Counted from the first letter of the stretch, positions 23,677-37,200 are shown. The stretch is 64,000 nt of DNA from Limnoperna fortunei (GCA_944474755.1 OX104120.1:20740492-20804491); one strand, 5' to 3'. Notes: generated by a model not told the origin, from the letters alone. Numbers and translations are program-made.

Positions 23677-23804
23677 ACAATTACATGAAAACAAGCTTAA
23701 CTGGTCAAAACCAGGTAAATATTGGATTCCACTTGACTACACTGTGCAGCGGAATCCAATATTGACCTGGTTTTTACCAGTTTAAGCCTGTTTTTCATAA
23801 CTGG
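23677..23804. mobile_element. hairpin element with an ACAATTA start
   Basis: AACTGGTCAAAACCAGGT and AATATTGGATTCC pair with GGAATCCAATATT and ACCTGGTTTTTACCAGTT. The loop is near 23737. The left end ACAATTACATG resembles the ends of the hairpins at 11183 and 11646; the right end is degraded. Confidence 0.75.
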
Positions 23805-24663
23805 TCATTGAATCATCTTTAATTAAAAAATAAAATGTTAAAAATGTAAGAATAAAATAATTTATTTTATACTCATTTCAATATTTGAAATGTGATGAAA
23901 CTGGAATTTCAGATAATCAGCAAATCAATATCAAAATGCAGAATTAAAAGAACATATTATGGGTAACCAACATCACAACAATTACAAAATGTAAGCTTTC
24001 TCTGTTTTTCAGATGAAGAAAGATGGTGATTTTATGTTATAAAACAATTACTCATGGCTTTGATTTACGGTCGCTATCAGGATTTCTCAGCCCTCAAAAA
24101 TGTATATTCACATTTTTTCTTGCTGATAAAAACTATATCAAGTCATTAATTGTATAAATAACCTTAGCCGGTCAAAAATCTAATAAAACTTATATCTACT
24201 CTAGATACAAAAGACAATAATTGTATAATATTTAAACCGATCAGAAATACTTGTAAAGATTAGAATCTATGGCAACGAACGGAATGAAGAATATTTTAGA
24301 TAATCAAATAAACATTATTGTGACAGAAAATTATAATAAAAGCAAGAAATCCAAACACCAAGTAAAAGTATGCACAAAGCACAAGTAATAAGTAAAAACA
24401 TATCACTATATTAATATTAAGAACAAAATCCAAAGTAGAAACATTGCATTGACAAAGCATAAGCCATAAATAAAAACTTGGCAAAAAAGCATAAACACCA
24501 CTATTAAGCCAAAAATTATTTGGTACAGCATGGATAGCGACAAGTAATAAAGCGTTATAAATGATATCTAGTCGACTCAGCCAAATGTGTATGTGGACAC
24601 CCTGAGTCAACTGTTCATTACATACTTTAATTGATATAAATACTAAAACATTAAAGACAATAC
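23805..24663. other. unassigned AT-rich sequence
   Basis: A minus-strand open frame of about 120 codons ends here, but it is a low-complexity hydrophobic string that enters the satellite. I do not consider it a gene. Confidence 0.4.
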
Positions 24664-27600
24664 CCAATGTGCCTGTTGATGTAAACCTCTTACTGTTTGG
24701 ATCATAGGGTCAAACGCTTGAACTAAATGTGCCTGTTGATGTAAACCTCTTACTGTTTGGATCATAGGGTCAAACGCTTGAACTAAATGTGCCTGTTGAT
24801 GTAAACCTCTTACTGTTTGGATCATAGGGTCAAACGCTTGAACTAAATGTGCCTGTTGATGTAAACCTCTTACTGTTTGGATCATAGGGTCAAACGCTTG
24901 AACTAAATGTGCCTGTTGATGTAAACCTCTTACTGTTTGGATCATAGGGTCAAACGCTTGAACTAAATGTGCCTGTTGATGTAAACCTCTTACTATTTGG
25001 ATCATAGGGTCAAACGCTTGAACTAAATGTGCCTGTTGATGTAAACCTCTTACTATTTCGATCATAGGGTCAAACGCTTGAACTAAATGTGCCTGTTGAT
25101 GTAAACCTCTTACTATTTGGATCATAGGGTCAAACGCTTGAACTAAATGTGCCTGTTGATGTAAACCTCTTACTGTTTGGATCATAGCGTCAAACGCTTG
25201 AACTAAATGTGCCTGTTGATGTAAACCTCTTACTGTTTGGATCATAGGGTCAAACGCTTGAACTAAATGTGCCTGTTGATGTAAACCTCTTACTGTTTGG
25301 ATCATAGGGTCAAACGCTTGAACTAAATGTGCCTGTTGATGTAAACCTCTTACTGTTTGGATCATAGGGTCAAACGCTTGAACTAAATGTGCCTGTTGAT
25401 GTAAACCTCTTACTGTTTGGATCATAGCGTCAAACGCTTGAACTAAATGTGCCTGTTGATGTAAACCTCTTACTGTTTGGATCATAGGGTCAAACGCTTG
25501 AACTAAATGTGCCTGTTGATGTAAACCTCTTACTGTTTGGATCATAGGGTCAAACGCTTGAACTAAATGTGCCTGTTGATGTAAACCTCTTACTGTTTGG
25601 ATCATAGGGTCAAACGCTTGAACTAAATGTGCCTGTTGATGTAAACCTCTTACTGTTTGGATCATAGGGTCAAACGCTTGAACTAAATGTGCCTGTTGAT
25701 GTAAACCTCTTACTGTTTGGATCATAGGGTCAAACGCTTGAACTAAATGTGCCTGTTGATGTAAACCTCTTACTGTTTGGATCATAGGGTCAAACGCTTG
25801 AACTAAATGTGCCTGTTGATGTAAACCTCTTACTGTTTGGATCATAGGGTCAAACGCTTGAACTAAATGTGCCTGTTAATGTAAACCTCTTACTGTTTGG
25901 ATCATAGGGTCAAACGCTTGAACTAAATGTGCCTGTTGATGTAAACCTCTTACTGTTTGGATCATAGGGTCAAACGCTTGAACTAAATGTGCCTGTTGAT
26001 GTAAACCTCTTACTATTTGGATCATAGGGTCAAACGCTTGAACTAAATGTGCCTGTTGATGTAAACCTCTTACTATTTCGATCATAGGGTCAAACGCTTG
26101 AACTAAATGTGCCTGTTGATGTAAACCTCTTACTATTTGGATCATAGGGTCAAACGCTTGAACTAAATGTGCCTGTTGATGTAAACCTCTTACTGTTTGG
26201 ATCATAGCGTCAAACGCTTGAACTAAATGTGCCTGTTGATGTAAACCTCTTACTGTTTGGATCATAGGGTCAAACGCTTGAACTAAATGTGCCTGTTGAT
26301 GTAAACCTCTTACTGTTTGGATCATAGGGTCAAACGCTTGAACTAAATGTGCCTGTTGATGTAAACCTCTTACTGTTTGGATCATAGGGTCAAACGCTTG
26401 AACTAAATGTGCCTGTTGATGTAAACCTCTTACTGTATGGATCATAGGGTCAAACGCTTGAACTAAATGTGCCTGTTGATGTAAACCTCTTACTGTTTGG
26501 ATCATAGGGTCAAACGCTTGAACTAAATGTGCCTGTTGATGTAAACCTCTTACTGTTTGGATCATAGGGTCAAACGCTTGAACTAAATGTGCCTGTTGAT
26601 GTAAACCTCTTACTGTTTGGATCATAGGGTCAAACGCTTGAACTAAATGTGCCTGTTAATGTAAACCTCTTACTGTTTGGATCATAGGGTCAAACGCTTG
26701 AACTAAATGTGCCTGTTGATGTAAACCTCTTACTGTTTGGATCATAGGGTAAAACGCTTGAACTAAATGTGCCTGTTGATGTAAACCTCTTACTATTTGG
26801 ATCATAGGGTCAAACGCTTGAACTAAATGCGCCTGTTGATGTAAACCTCTTACTGTTTGGATCATAGGGTCAAACGCTTGAACTAAATGTGCCTGTTGAT
26901 GTAAACCTCTTACTGTTTGGATCATAGGGTCAAACGCTTGAACTAAATGTGCCTGTTGATGTAAACCTCTTACTGTTTGGATCATAGGGTCAAACGCTTG
27001 AACTAAATGTGCCTGTTGATGTAAACCTCTTACTGTTTGGATCATAGGGTCAAACGCTTGAACTAAATGTGCCTGTTGATGTAAACCTCTTACTGTTTGG
27101 ATCATAGGGTCAAACTCTTGAACTAAATGTGCCTGTTGATGTAAACCTCTTACTGTTTGGATCATAGGGTCAAACGCTTGAACTAAATGTGCCTGTTAAT
27201 GTAAACCTCTTACTGTTTGGATCATAGGGTCAAACGCTTGAACTAAATGTGCCTGTTGATGTAAACCTCTTACTGTTTGGATCATAGGGTCAAACGCTTG
27301 AACTAAATGTGCCTGTTGATGTAAACCTCTTACTGTTTGGATCATAGGGTCAAACGCTTGAACTAAATGTGCCTGTTGATGTAAACCTCTTACTGTTTGG
27401 ATCATAGGGTCAAACGCTTGAACTAAATGTGCATGTTAATGTAAACCTCTTACTGTTTGGATCTTAGGGTCAAACGCTTGAACTAAATGTGCCTGTTGAT
27501 GTAAACCTCTTACTGTTTGGATCATAGGGTCAAACGCTTGAACTAAATGTGCCTGTTAATGTAAAACTCTTACTGTTTGGATCATAGGGTCAAACGCTTG

Positions 27601-28144
27601 AACTAAATGTGCCTGTTGATGTAAACCTCTTACTGTTTGGATCATAGGGTCAAACGCTTGAACTAAATGTGCCTGTTGATGTAAACCTCTTACTGTTTGG
27701 ATCATAGGGTCAAACGCTTGAACTAAATGTGCCTGTTGATGTAAACCTCTTACTGTTTGGATCATAGGGTCAAACGCTTGAACTAAATGTGCCTGTTGAT
27801 GTAAACCTCTTACTGTTTGGATCATAGGGTCAAACGCTTGAACTAAATGTGCATGTTGATGTAAACCTCTTACTGTTTGGATCATAGGGTCAAACGCTTG
27901 AACTAAATGTGCCTGTTGATGTAAACCTCTTACTATTTGGATCAGAGGGTCAAACGCTTGAACTAAATGTGCCTGTTGATGTAAACCTCTTACTATTTGG
28001 ATCAGAGGGTCAAACGCTTGAACTAAATGTGCCTGTTGATGTTAACCTCTTACTATTTGGATCAGAGGGTCAAACGCTTGAACTAAATGTGCCTGTTGAT
28101 GTAAACCTCTTACTATTTGGATCATAGGGTCAAACGCTTGAACT
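24664..28144. repeat. 60-bp satellite, about 58 copies
   Basis: Near-identical 60-bp units (TGTGCCTGTTGATGTAAACC, then CTTACTGTTTGGATCATAGG, then GTCAAACGCTTGAACTAAA). A distinctive run of variant units (TATTTGG, TATTTCG, TATTTGG, then CATAGCG) at 24961-25180 recurs exactly 1,020 bp (17 units) later at 25981-26200, showing block duplication. GTTAAT variants at 25861, 26641 and 27181 are 13 and 9 units apart. Minus-strand frames repeat the 20-residue word MIQTVRGLHQQAHLVQAFDP for up to 400 codons. Because 60 is a multiple of three and no unit stop falls in that frame, an open frame is expected without selection. I annotate it as satellite, not as a gene. Confidence 0.97.
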
Positions 28145-28399
28145 CAATACAGATATATTTATCAAAACTCAAAAAATCATCATAAAAAGTAAAAGATTCT
28201 AAGCAATATCATATGTTTTCCGGCATTTCATCATTACTTCCCAGTTTTTTCATATCTGTGTGGTTTCTTTCTTAAGTTCTAAATTACGACATTATAAATA
28301 AGTTAATAAAGGTAAGTTTTCTAAGCCTATTTGTTATATTTTTTCAAATGCAGAAGTACATTTAGATTAATTAAAGTTTTCCTAGAAATACAATTGCTT

Positions 28400-28637
28400 A
28401 TTTTGTTTGTTTGAATGATGTTTAACGCCACCGTTTCAGCAATGTTTCAGCTATATCATGGCTCCCAGTTTTTATTGGGGTAGGAAACTGGAGTACACAG
28501 AGAAAACCCCCGGCCATCGATAGGAAAACTGGCAATCCTTACTTGTCAATTTAGATTGGAGTCGAGTAAACAATGCCCGCAGTGAAACTCGGACCCGCAA
28601 CTTCAGTGTTGACAGACCACGTGATCAATAGTATACA
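28400..28637 (-). mobile_element. SINE, minus strand
   Basis: The tail TTTGTTTGAATGATGTTTAA comes first on the plus strand, then CAGCTATATCATGGCTCCCA, GGCAATCCTTACTTGTCAAT and CACGTGATCAATAGTATAC. This is one of the better-preserved copies, although the tRNA-like head is cut before the A box. Confidence 0.85.
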
Positions 28638-28761
28638 AGTACAATTATTTACAATTTTAATCTAATCTGTATTTAAATTTAATAGTTTTACCTTATTCTC
28701 CATGAAAAAGTAATCCTCAACATGCGAGGGTTTTCTGTATCCAAAGAAGAACTATAGCGAC

Positions 28762-28813
28762 CATAGCAAAAGAAAGGGGGTGCAAGTGAAAGATTTAATT
28801 TTTAATTAGATTG
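28762..28813. mobile_element. single arm of the 14931-15074 repeat family
   Basis: AGCAAAAGAAAGGGGGTGCA followed by AGTGAAAGATTTAA and TTTTAATTAGATT matches the arm repeated at 14985 and 15031, with substitutions. Confidence 0.65.
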
Positions 28814-28879
28814 GGTTTACTCTGCATTTTATTAAATAAATAATTATATTAATATTAAAATAAACCAGTTATTTAAGAA

Positions 28880-29335
28880 TCTACAATCTCCTTTATGACA
28901 TTTTAATTGCTAAATGTACATCTACATCTACATCCGCCGTCTCGACTACACTACTGCTTCGGCGTGGGCGGTTAGAAAAAAGTTATGAACTGATAAGAAC
29001 ATTAAAAAAATAAATAAGTGACTGAAAAAGGACAGAAATATAAGACAGAAAGAGTCCAAATTGCATTTTCAGTCCCTCAGACTAGACCAATCCAGCTACC
29101 GTACGTAGCGGCCCCTGGGCATACACCCAACCGGCACAGCTCTAGTCATCATAAGGACCTACTTACAATTTGGAGGGCCATAACAAACTAGAAAGAGAGT
29201 GTGGATAGCCCCCGCTTGAAGGATACCAAGTCCGGGTTCTCAGCTACAGCTGCTGGTAGTAGGTTCCAGCTCAGTATTGTCCTTGGTAAGAAACTGTACT
29301 TTAATACATCTGTTCTGGTATGGTATCAGTAAGAT
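28880..29335 (-). pseudogene. LINE 3' end (reverse-transcriptase C-terminus)
   Basis: The minus strand encodes KYSFLPRTILSWNLLP, then AAVAENPDLVSFKRGLSTLS and a stop. This is the typical C-terminal ending of LINE polymerases (FLPRTI..WN.LP....SF). The following sequence to about 28880 would be the element's 3' UTR. Confidence 0.8.
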
Positions 29336-30339
29336 GTATAAAGTTATCTAACTTCAACACATTGTCACCTACATATATATAACAGTGTTAAATAGTTTAA
29401 CGATGAACAAAATATGACATAAAATATATGCTTGCGGTACCCGTTCATACCTAGTTCTATAACATAAAACTTTCCATTTCAGGTTTATAATTAAACTAAA
29501 ACATTAAATATCAATAGTTCATACTCCGCATACTCTGACTTATTTGATTTATTTTGACACACCGACCCTTATTGGAGGTTTATTTATAAATCTAAGATAA
29601 TATAAATTCAAAAACACATGTAACGATTATGTGAATAGACAATCATATTTACGATATTCTATTTTGAAGAGAGCGTACACCGGCCCCTGAATTGAAAGGA
29701 TAAAGCGTAAACTCATCATTGCTGTCCGGTGGAGTGTTTTCATTTATAATTATGTAGTATACGGGAAGTCCTATTTCACAACTTTTCATAAGCCTTTTCT
29801 TAAAATGAAAATTCTGCCATAAGTTTCAAAGAGTGATTTTGCTGTCATATCATCATAAAAATAACAACAAACAAGAATACATTTATGAATATAGGTAATT
29901 ATTTCCCTAAATAGATTAATCTAAACGGCTAAAGTTAAACATAACTTTGTATATGCATGTTTAACATGTTTAAGGTGTAAATACTATCCAGTTTTGGACT
30001 TTTAACTGTATGTTAATTGGAGGAGTGTAATTTGTTTGTGCATGTACCAGAGACAAGTACACTCTCACAGAGGTTGACTAGTTACTGGGAAGAAGAAGAT
30101 GTTAAATTCAACAAAAATTCTTAGGAATATCTTATACAGGGCCAGTTTATGTCCCTTCGGCTTCGCCTTATTAAATTTGGGGCGTAATATGGCCAGAAAT
30201 AAAAAGAAAACAAAAGATTGTTAGGAACAAAGTGAATGAATAAGTGTAGTGCAAAAAATCTGTGTTCGGACCCCCAGTACATATTAGTCCGAGAGAGAAA
30301 GGTTTTACTTTGAACATGTATGCATGAATTTTAGTTTCT
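29336..30339. other. unassigned sequence
   Basis: No supported gene. A short CCCTTCGGCTTCGCC stretch near 30150 resembles hairpin loops seen elsewhere in the window, but I could not pair convincing arms. Confidence 0.4.
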
Positions 30340-30775
30340 TTTACATGTACTTGCTTTTTAATGCTAAAGCTTAAACAACTTATATGTTTTTATCTGCTTA
30401 TATGCTTTACCATTGTGTGCTTATTTTTAGTGCTTGCACATCATGATAAATTAAAATATTTGCTCTGTAATATTTTACTTATACTCGCTTCTTTTAATGC
30501 CAAGTTTCAACTGCTTATATTTAATGCCTCTCATAGTGTTTTAGTGCTGTCAAATTGCTTTGATCATGTTGATGCTTTGTGTATTTGAAGTGTATGTATG
30601 TCTCTCTTGATGTTATATGTGTGCTGATTTTATTATTTTAATAATATGTATTGGTTTTGTTTTATAATATCAGTCGGTATAAAGAGCTCTGAAGAGCTCA
30701 TGTTTGTCTTGTTTATCTGTATATATATGTGCCGACTTTAAATAAAATTTACTTACTTACTTACTTACTTACTTT
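30340..30775 (+). mobile_element. LINE-type 3' tail ending in (ACTT)n
   Basis: T-rich 3' UTR-like sequence runs through GAGCTCTGAAGAGCTCATG and AATAAAATTTACTTACTTAC and ends in about five ACTT units. This is how non-LTR elements with microsatellite tails end. No RT coding sequence remains. Confidence 0.55.
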
Positions 30776-30784
30776 ATCCTCTGA

Positions 30785-31244
30785 CGTCAGAGAGCTTTCC
30801 ATAAGCAAAACAGCGGATTTTGCGACACAGGTCTGAGTCGGCAAATTTCATCATGTCCAGATGTTAAAAAACATTTTCGTCTAGTTAAATTATATATAAT
30901 TCGCTTCTTTAGATATGTTTCTCTATCAATATAATCATCACACCTTCAATCAAGATGATGTAAGTCCATTTCTAAGTTCATTTTCATCGATACCCTTTCA
31001 TTCGGACATTTCGCTTTCATATTGAACAAAAAGTCATGTGACAACAATGTGACTTAAATCCAGTGCTTAAATTAGCTTGATTGAAGGTACATGTATGATG
31101 ATTATATTCATAGAGAAATATATCTAAAGAAGCAAATTATATATAGTTTAACTGGACGAAAATGTTTTTTAACATCTGGACACGATAAAATTTGCCGACC
31201 CAGACCCGTGTCCGCTGTTTTGCTTATGGAGAGCTCTCTGACAT
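30785..31244. mobile_element. MITE with TIRs of about 165 bp
   Basis: The left arm (30785-30955) contains CCATAAGCAAAACAGCGG and TCCAGATGTTAAAAAACATT. The right arm (31083-31244) is its reverse complement, with CCGCTGTTTTGCTTATGG and AATGTTTTTTAACATCTGGA. The spacer of about 125 bp has no coding content. The arms are about 85-90% alike by eye. Confidence 0.85.
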
Positions 31245-33554
31245 CCCATGCATACCAAGTACATACATACCAACAGTTATTATTTAACATTATTTAATCC
31301 ATTGATAATTGTGCAACCCCATTTTTTTTCAGACTACAACACAGTTTCTTTACTAAATCCATATTCCACTGCAGCTATTTCATGGTAAATAAACAGAAGT
31401 AAAAAAGTTAGTCAGAACCTCGAAAAAAAAAATTATCCAGAAAATGCATGGATTGTGATTGTTTTGTGTGTGTTGAGTTGCGTCCCTTTACCATAACATG
31501 TGCTAGAAATTTAAACAATTATTCCAACTTAGTAAAAATTAAAAAACTGTTTTAATATATACAATTATTGAAATCTTATTTTATTCAAATTGAAAGTCAA
31601 GTTATATATTTTATTGTTTTAAAGCATTAGGAAAAACAAAATGCTAGAAGATATTTTTTTCACTTCTGGCTATATTTTGCCCCAAATGATGTGGGCTCAA
31701 ATTCCTGGGACAAAAATGCATTTGTTTCACGGCTGGTAATCATGCTCATGGACTATCTAATGTAATACACTGAAAATCATGGGGGCTATTTCCAGTTATG
31801 CTAGAGAGGGATAAATAAGTGTAGTTTTGACATCACGAAAGAATTTCTATAAAAGGGCAATGTGATTCTTTAGCCTATACATTTTAGTGTATTTCCATCA
31901 GCTTTATTATGAAGTCTTTTTCCATAATTTTCGTTAAAACAATTTGTGCCACGGACATGCGAAGTACATATAAGGAAAGATTGAATAAATTCTCATTCTT
32001 CTCAATACCTTAAAGGAAATCGACCGATGTGAGATGTGGCTTTATTAATTACCTACTGTGACACAAAGGAAGATGTGCAAAATTATTCATCTGCCCTGGC
32101 CGATGCTACAAAGTAAATGTTGTGTACGAGTAGACTAAGCTTGAATATTCCAGTTATTACATTTACTATGCTCATGACATTTCATCCTGTAACAAAATCA
32201 CATGTGTCCTAAAAAAGTCCTTCAATTTGACCAGATGTTTTTGTAATTTGTTACAAGGTTATACAAAAGCAATAAAAATAATGTACATTTTCTAAAATGG
32301 TTACATCTACAAAATCTGTCTACTGTACATGTATATTTATATATGATATAGTTCAGGGTATTTAACAGAACTGTTTACCAATGAGATGATCGAATGAAAA
32401 TTGTTGTTACTGCTTGCTATTACAGATGAATAATCTATGACGTTTTTTAACTGGATAGTTAATGTTCCAATAATAAAATATTTACAATTTTATCTTTCAA
32501 ACTGGTTCTGATTAAAGGGAAGTAACCATTTAAAAAATCAGTGTTACTTTTTACTATGGGGGATAACTGAAATTTTGTTATTTTAAAGTACGTTTTCAAA
32601 AAGTAACTAATTTTATTTAGAATGTTTTATTTAGTACTTAAATAATAAACTGATATAAAATGTATACATGTTTTAATAATACATTTATCAACTATTTTGT
32701 AGGTTTACTCGTTGTCAGTCTGGTACATTCCCCAATTTAAAAACAAAAACATTATTTCCCAATTTTATCAGCATTTTACTAGCTATAGCAAGATACATAA
32801 AAAAGCATACATACATAAAATATAAAAGGACTGGTAAAATGCCTGTTTCAAGAAAAAACACATTACATAAAAACATGAAGACATCTGGCAGACCTATAAA
32901 AGTGAGAAAGCACCAAAGATAGCAGAAGGAAAAAAATGTGTTTACATAATCCTAGCCCATTCAGGAGCAGCAAATAAGAGAAAAAAACAAACACTGTAAG
33001 CATAGCCGAGCAAAATTAAAAACATTTGTACAATACAGCAGTTGTTTCACACTAGTACTAACCAGGTCCATATATACATGTACCTGAGCAACTCTTTAAC
33101 AGCAGAGATGTGGTAATCTGGTTGTTGGTGTACTGTATATGTTCCCACAGCTGTGATAAGTAACATTCTACATTTGTAATTCCACAGGACATGAGCACTG
33201 GTGTCGAAGAAGCTTCTCTTCACTGACCAACTGTACAGTTACAAGTAATGAATTGGTGGAAAAACTACATATTTCCATAGTTTGTAGTATATATGCAAAA
33301 CTTTGCTGTTTGCAAATATTTCATTAGGATTTTCAAATGTCTTGCTCATACATTTCCTTAGGACTCACTAACAGTGTTAAAGGGAGATAACTGTCAGTTA
33401 AAAAAAAATAACTGTCAGTTAAACATGTAAAGCATTAATTGACTGTTTGCTGATTACAAGTTTTATCTAGCTTATAATAATATAAAACTATTACTTTTGA
33501 AAATTGGTCTGTCAATAGGTTTTACATTGCAGGTACTAGTATAACCTTTAATCC
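31245..33554. other. upstream region of the YTH-nucleotidyltransferase gene
   Basis: No coding exon seen. A plausible splice acceptor (TTTTACATTGCAG ending at about 33532) lies 22 bp before the start codon, so a 5' UTR exon may be within this stretch. CpG dinucleotides become scarce here compared with the first 31 kb. Confidence 0.4.
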
Positions 33555-34297
33555 ATGGCATCAGATCTACATGTACCTAACAAGACAAGGTATTTCATTG
33601 CTAAATGTGCCAATATACAGTCACTTCAGACATGTATCACAAGCAGTCGATGGGCATGTAAAGACAGAGTATCTTCCCAACTTCAACCACGGCAAATATT
33701 ATCATCGGCCATAGAAAATGGTTACAATGTTATTATAATTTTCAGTGTAAATAATTGTCATGGTTGGCATGGATACGTTCAAATGTTAACTCCACCGGCA
33801 GTGGATCTGGAACAAGTCCAGAATTCGAATAATGAAATGGAATCATTGTCAGCTGCGGAAAATTCTGGACACGCTGGAGATAGCAATGATGAAACTTTAT
33901 CAGAAAATCATGTGAAGGAAAACGATTCACAATGGTATTATTTTAATGTAAAATGGCTACTTGAATTCTTTTCACAGTTTGGAGAACAATGCCTTCCTTT
34001 CCAGAAGACGACATGTTTGTGCTGTATAGACCATACACCTTTGAATAAAGCCAGAAACTGGAATGAAGTAGACTTTAAAACTGGTCATGAACTTTGTAAA
34101 TTGATGGATCAACATCATGATAAATTACAGCTAAAAAGACAAGAGAAAATAAAATTGATGGAAAGCAAACTTCCTCCACCATTTGTAAAACCAGAATGTA
34201 ATCTTGACAGTTTTGCTGCAATTTGGTCTCAGCTAGTAAGTAAAGTTGAGAATGAGTTAGGACCTGTTTTGTTGGCATGTCCTTTTGGAAGTCAGAG
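33555..34297 (+). CDS. exon 1: YTH-like domain and first nucleotidyltransferase motif
   Basis: This one large exon encodes residues 1-248 (the last codon is split AG|G), so the YTH-like domain is not interrupted by introns. It ends at ACPFGSQR, exactly after the Gly-Ser of the nucleotidyltransferase motif. The domain junction is therefore inside a single exon, which argues against an artefact of joining two genes. Confidence 0.88.
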
Positions 34298-37200
34298 GTA
34301 ATTTAATACTAGTTATACATGTACATATAGTGAAGAAATTGCACTAATAACTGCATTAAGTAATTTCTGAATTCTACAGAATTCTTGAATTATTTAATTT
34401 TGCAGATAATATTCTGTTGCTGTTTATAGATAATGCCATTTTCATCATCTTCATTGATCCCATGTCAGGTTTCTGTGTCCACAGGTGTCATAAACTAAAA
34501 CAAATAGCAATAACCTCCACATAGGAATGACATTTACATGTAGATCGCTAAAAGTACATAACAGGTCACAAGAAATCACAAATAATGACCATGCCTAACT
34601 TTTTAAATCTCAAGAACCATCCATACCATCAGTGATAAAGTAAGAGCAATAGTTGTAGTCTTGTACAGATACCATATTAGTGTGGGATATCCTCAAAACA
34701 ATTCATGTAAGAAAGGAAGTTTTGGATTGGATATTTGTAGGTATGATATCGATGTAGCCAATCAAAATAGACTTTATAGTGTCTTTGCTTGAGCCCATTA
34801 ATTTTCTATCTACTAGTAAACTGTCACTGTCAGGTTTCATGTACAATTATAAACACAGAAACCTGGATTTTTGAGTATACAAACTTTTATGGTTTCATCA
34901 ATCATTTGCTTATAACAAGCTGGAACTTGTGTTTTATTGTGTATCGAATTTAATGGCCAGCCAGTCATGTGAAATCCACATACAATTCATGAATAATAAA
35001 ATTATATATATTTATGTAGATTGCAGTTTTTTCACTTAAGGCAACCATATTTATACTTTTCATTTATTTCTGCAGGTATAATTTGGAGACGGAGAAGAGT
35101 GATATGGACATGTTTGTCGTGTATCAGGCAGATACCAAGTCATTATTAGGATTCGATAAACAGCCTCCACAGACAGTAAAGGTAATCTGTAGAATAAATA
35201 AATTGGGATTTTTAATAAACAGCCTCCACAGACAGTAAAGGTAATCTGTAGAATAAATAAATTGGGATTTTTAATAAACAGCCTCCACAGACAGTAAAGG
35301 TAATCTGTATAATAAATAAATTGGGATTTGATAAACAGCCTCCACAGACAGTAAAGGTAATCTGTAGAATAAATAAATTGGGATTTGATAAACAGCCTCC
35401 ACAGACAGTAAAGGTAATCTGTAGAATAAATAAATTGGGATTTGATAAACAGCCTCCACAGACAGTTAAGGTAATCTGTAGAATAAATAAATTGGGATTT
35501 GATAAACAGCCTCCACAGACAGTAAAGGTAATCTGTAGAATAAATAAATTGGGATTTGATAAACAGCCTCCACAGACAGTTAAGGTAATCTGTAGAATAA
35601 ATAAATTGGGATTTGATAAACAGCCTCCACAGACAGTAAAGGTAATCTGTAGAATAAATAAATTGGGATTTGATAAACAGCCTCCACAGACAGTAAAGGT
35701 AATCTGTAGAATAAATAAATTGGGATTTGATAAACAGCCTCCACAGACAGTTAAGGTAATCTGTAGAATAAATAAATTGGGATTTGATAAACAGACTCCA
35801 CAGACAGTAAAAGTAATCTGTAGAATAAATAAATTGGGATTTGATAAACAACCTCCACAGACAGTTAAGGTAATCTGTAGAATAAATAAATTGGGATTTG
35901 ATAAACAGCCTCCACAGACAGTAAAGGTAATCTGTATAATACATGTACAATAATTACAATGAAGAGAATTATGTTATAAGATTTACTAACTATATCTACA
36001 GGATAAAATTTACCTTCTGGAAAAATTTCTGCATAACCACCATGTAAGTTTGCATTTTGTGAGCAAAGAAGATGTGGTTGTTTTTTTTTCTGTAATCCAA
36101 CAAAATAACAAAACTGAAATCAGATTACCCAGTATTACAGTAGCACAATTTAGCCATAATAAATACTAGAGTCGAAGCAAGCATTAAATAGGGCTATTCC
36201 CTTATGTGGGACAAATACCAGTGTACAGTAACAGTTTTGTGATAATAAATTGTAAGTTCTTTTGTAGAGCAGTGACAGGGAGATACTGGATTACACTGTA
36301 CATGAAGCCTATAGATACGGGGAGCTGTTATTGACAGGAGATCACCGATGTGTGGAGACATTATTTTTACATGAGACATCCTATAATATTTCTTCATCTG
36401 AAACATTTAAACAACTAGTGCTGAAAAGAAATCTATTTTTAAATAGGTATCTACAGTACAATATATATACATGCTAGGTATATAGTATCCATGTATTATT
36501 CCTAGATTTGGATTAGTCAGTGACTTGTATTAGTATTGTTCCTGGAATTTGATTGGTCATCATGATCAGTGACTTGTTATTACAAAACCCATATTCTTGT
36601 GTTACCAAGTCATTTTCCGGGGCATTATTAACCATCACCCCAAGTTAGCATCAAGTCCTAGTACACAACCTGCTTTCAAGTTTGAAATAAGGGTTTGCTT
36701 TTGACAAAAAAATCTTTACATTATGTCTTATGTGTTTTTAACCCACTTTGCATGAAAATGCATAAGTTACTTTATTGTGATTCATTTTATTTATGGAATT
36801 ACTTATGTTCGTCATTCCTTATACACATGATGGTCATCATGCATGTATCTGTAGATAGGGAGATTTTAACCTCTGTAGCACTCTGTAAACCCATCAGTTT
36901 GCATCTAGACATACGAATGTACTGTGGTACTTCAGATGTTAACATCACCATTAATTATCTACAGATATGAACATATATGACTAATGTTTACAAACATATA
37001 ATTTAGGCCATACATTATTACAGTTATACATTTTTTAACCACAAATCAACCAAATAAACAACAGGGTCGGATCATAATAAATAGGGTCTGAAACACACAT
37101 AATTTTTTTTTGGCCTTATATTTAGATATCTGCTCAATAATATACCCCAATACATAGATAGCTGGAGATTAATTAAGATATAGAATATCATTTGTGCTTT

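Noticed and set aside
24296..24667. 123-codon hydrophobic minus-strand frame
   Set aside because: Low-complexity, A/T-driven composition; it begins in the satellite edge and has no family resemblance.
24643..27885. Long minus-strand open frames repeating a 20-residue word
   Set aside because: They follow from a 60-bp satellite with no stop in one frame. No start context, splice site or non-repeat coding part supports a gene.
35060..35950. 296-codon minus-strand and 210-codon plus-strand frames
   Set aside because: They arise from the 57-bp array (19 codons). Only the first 106 bases of the plus strand belong to a true exon.
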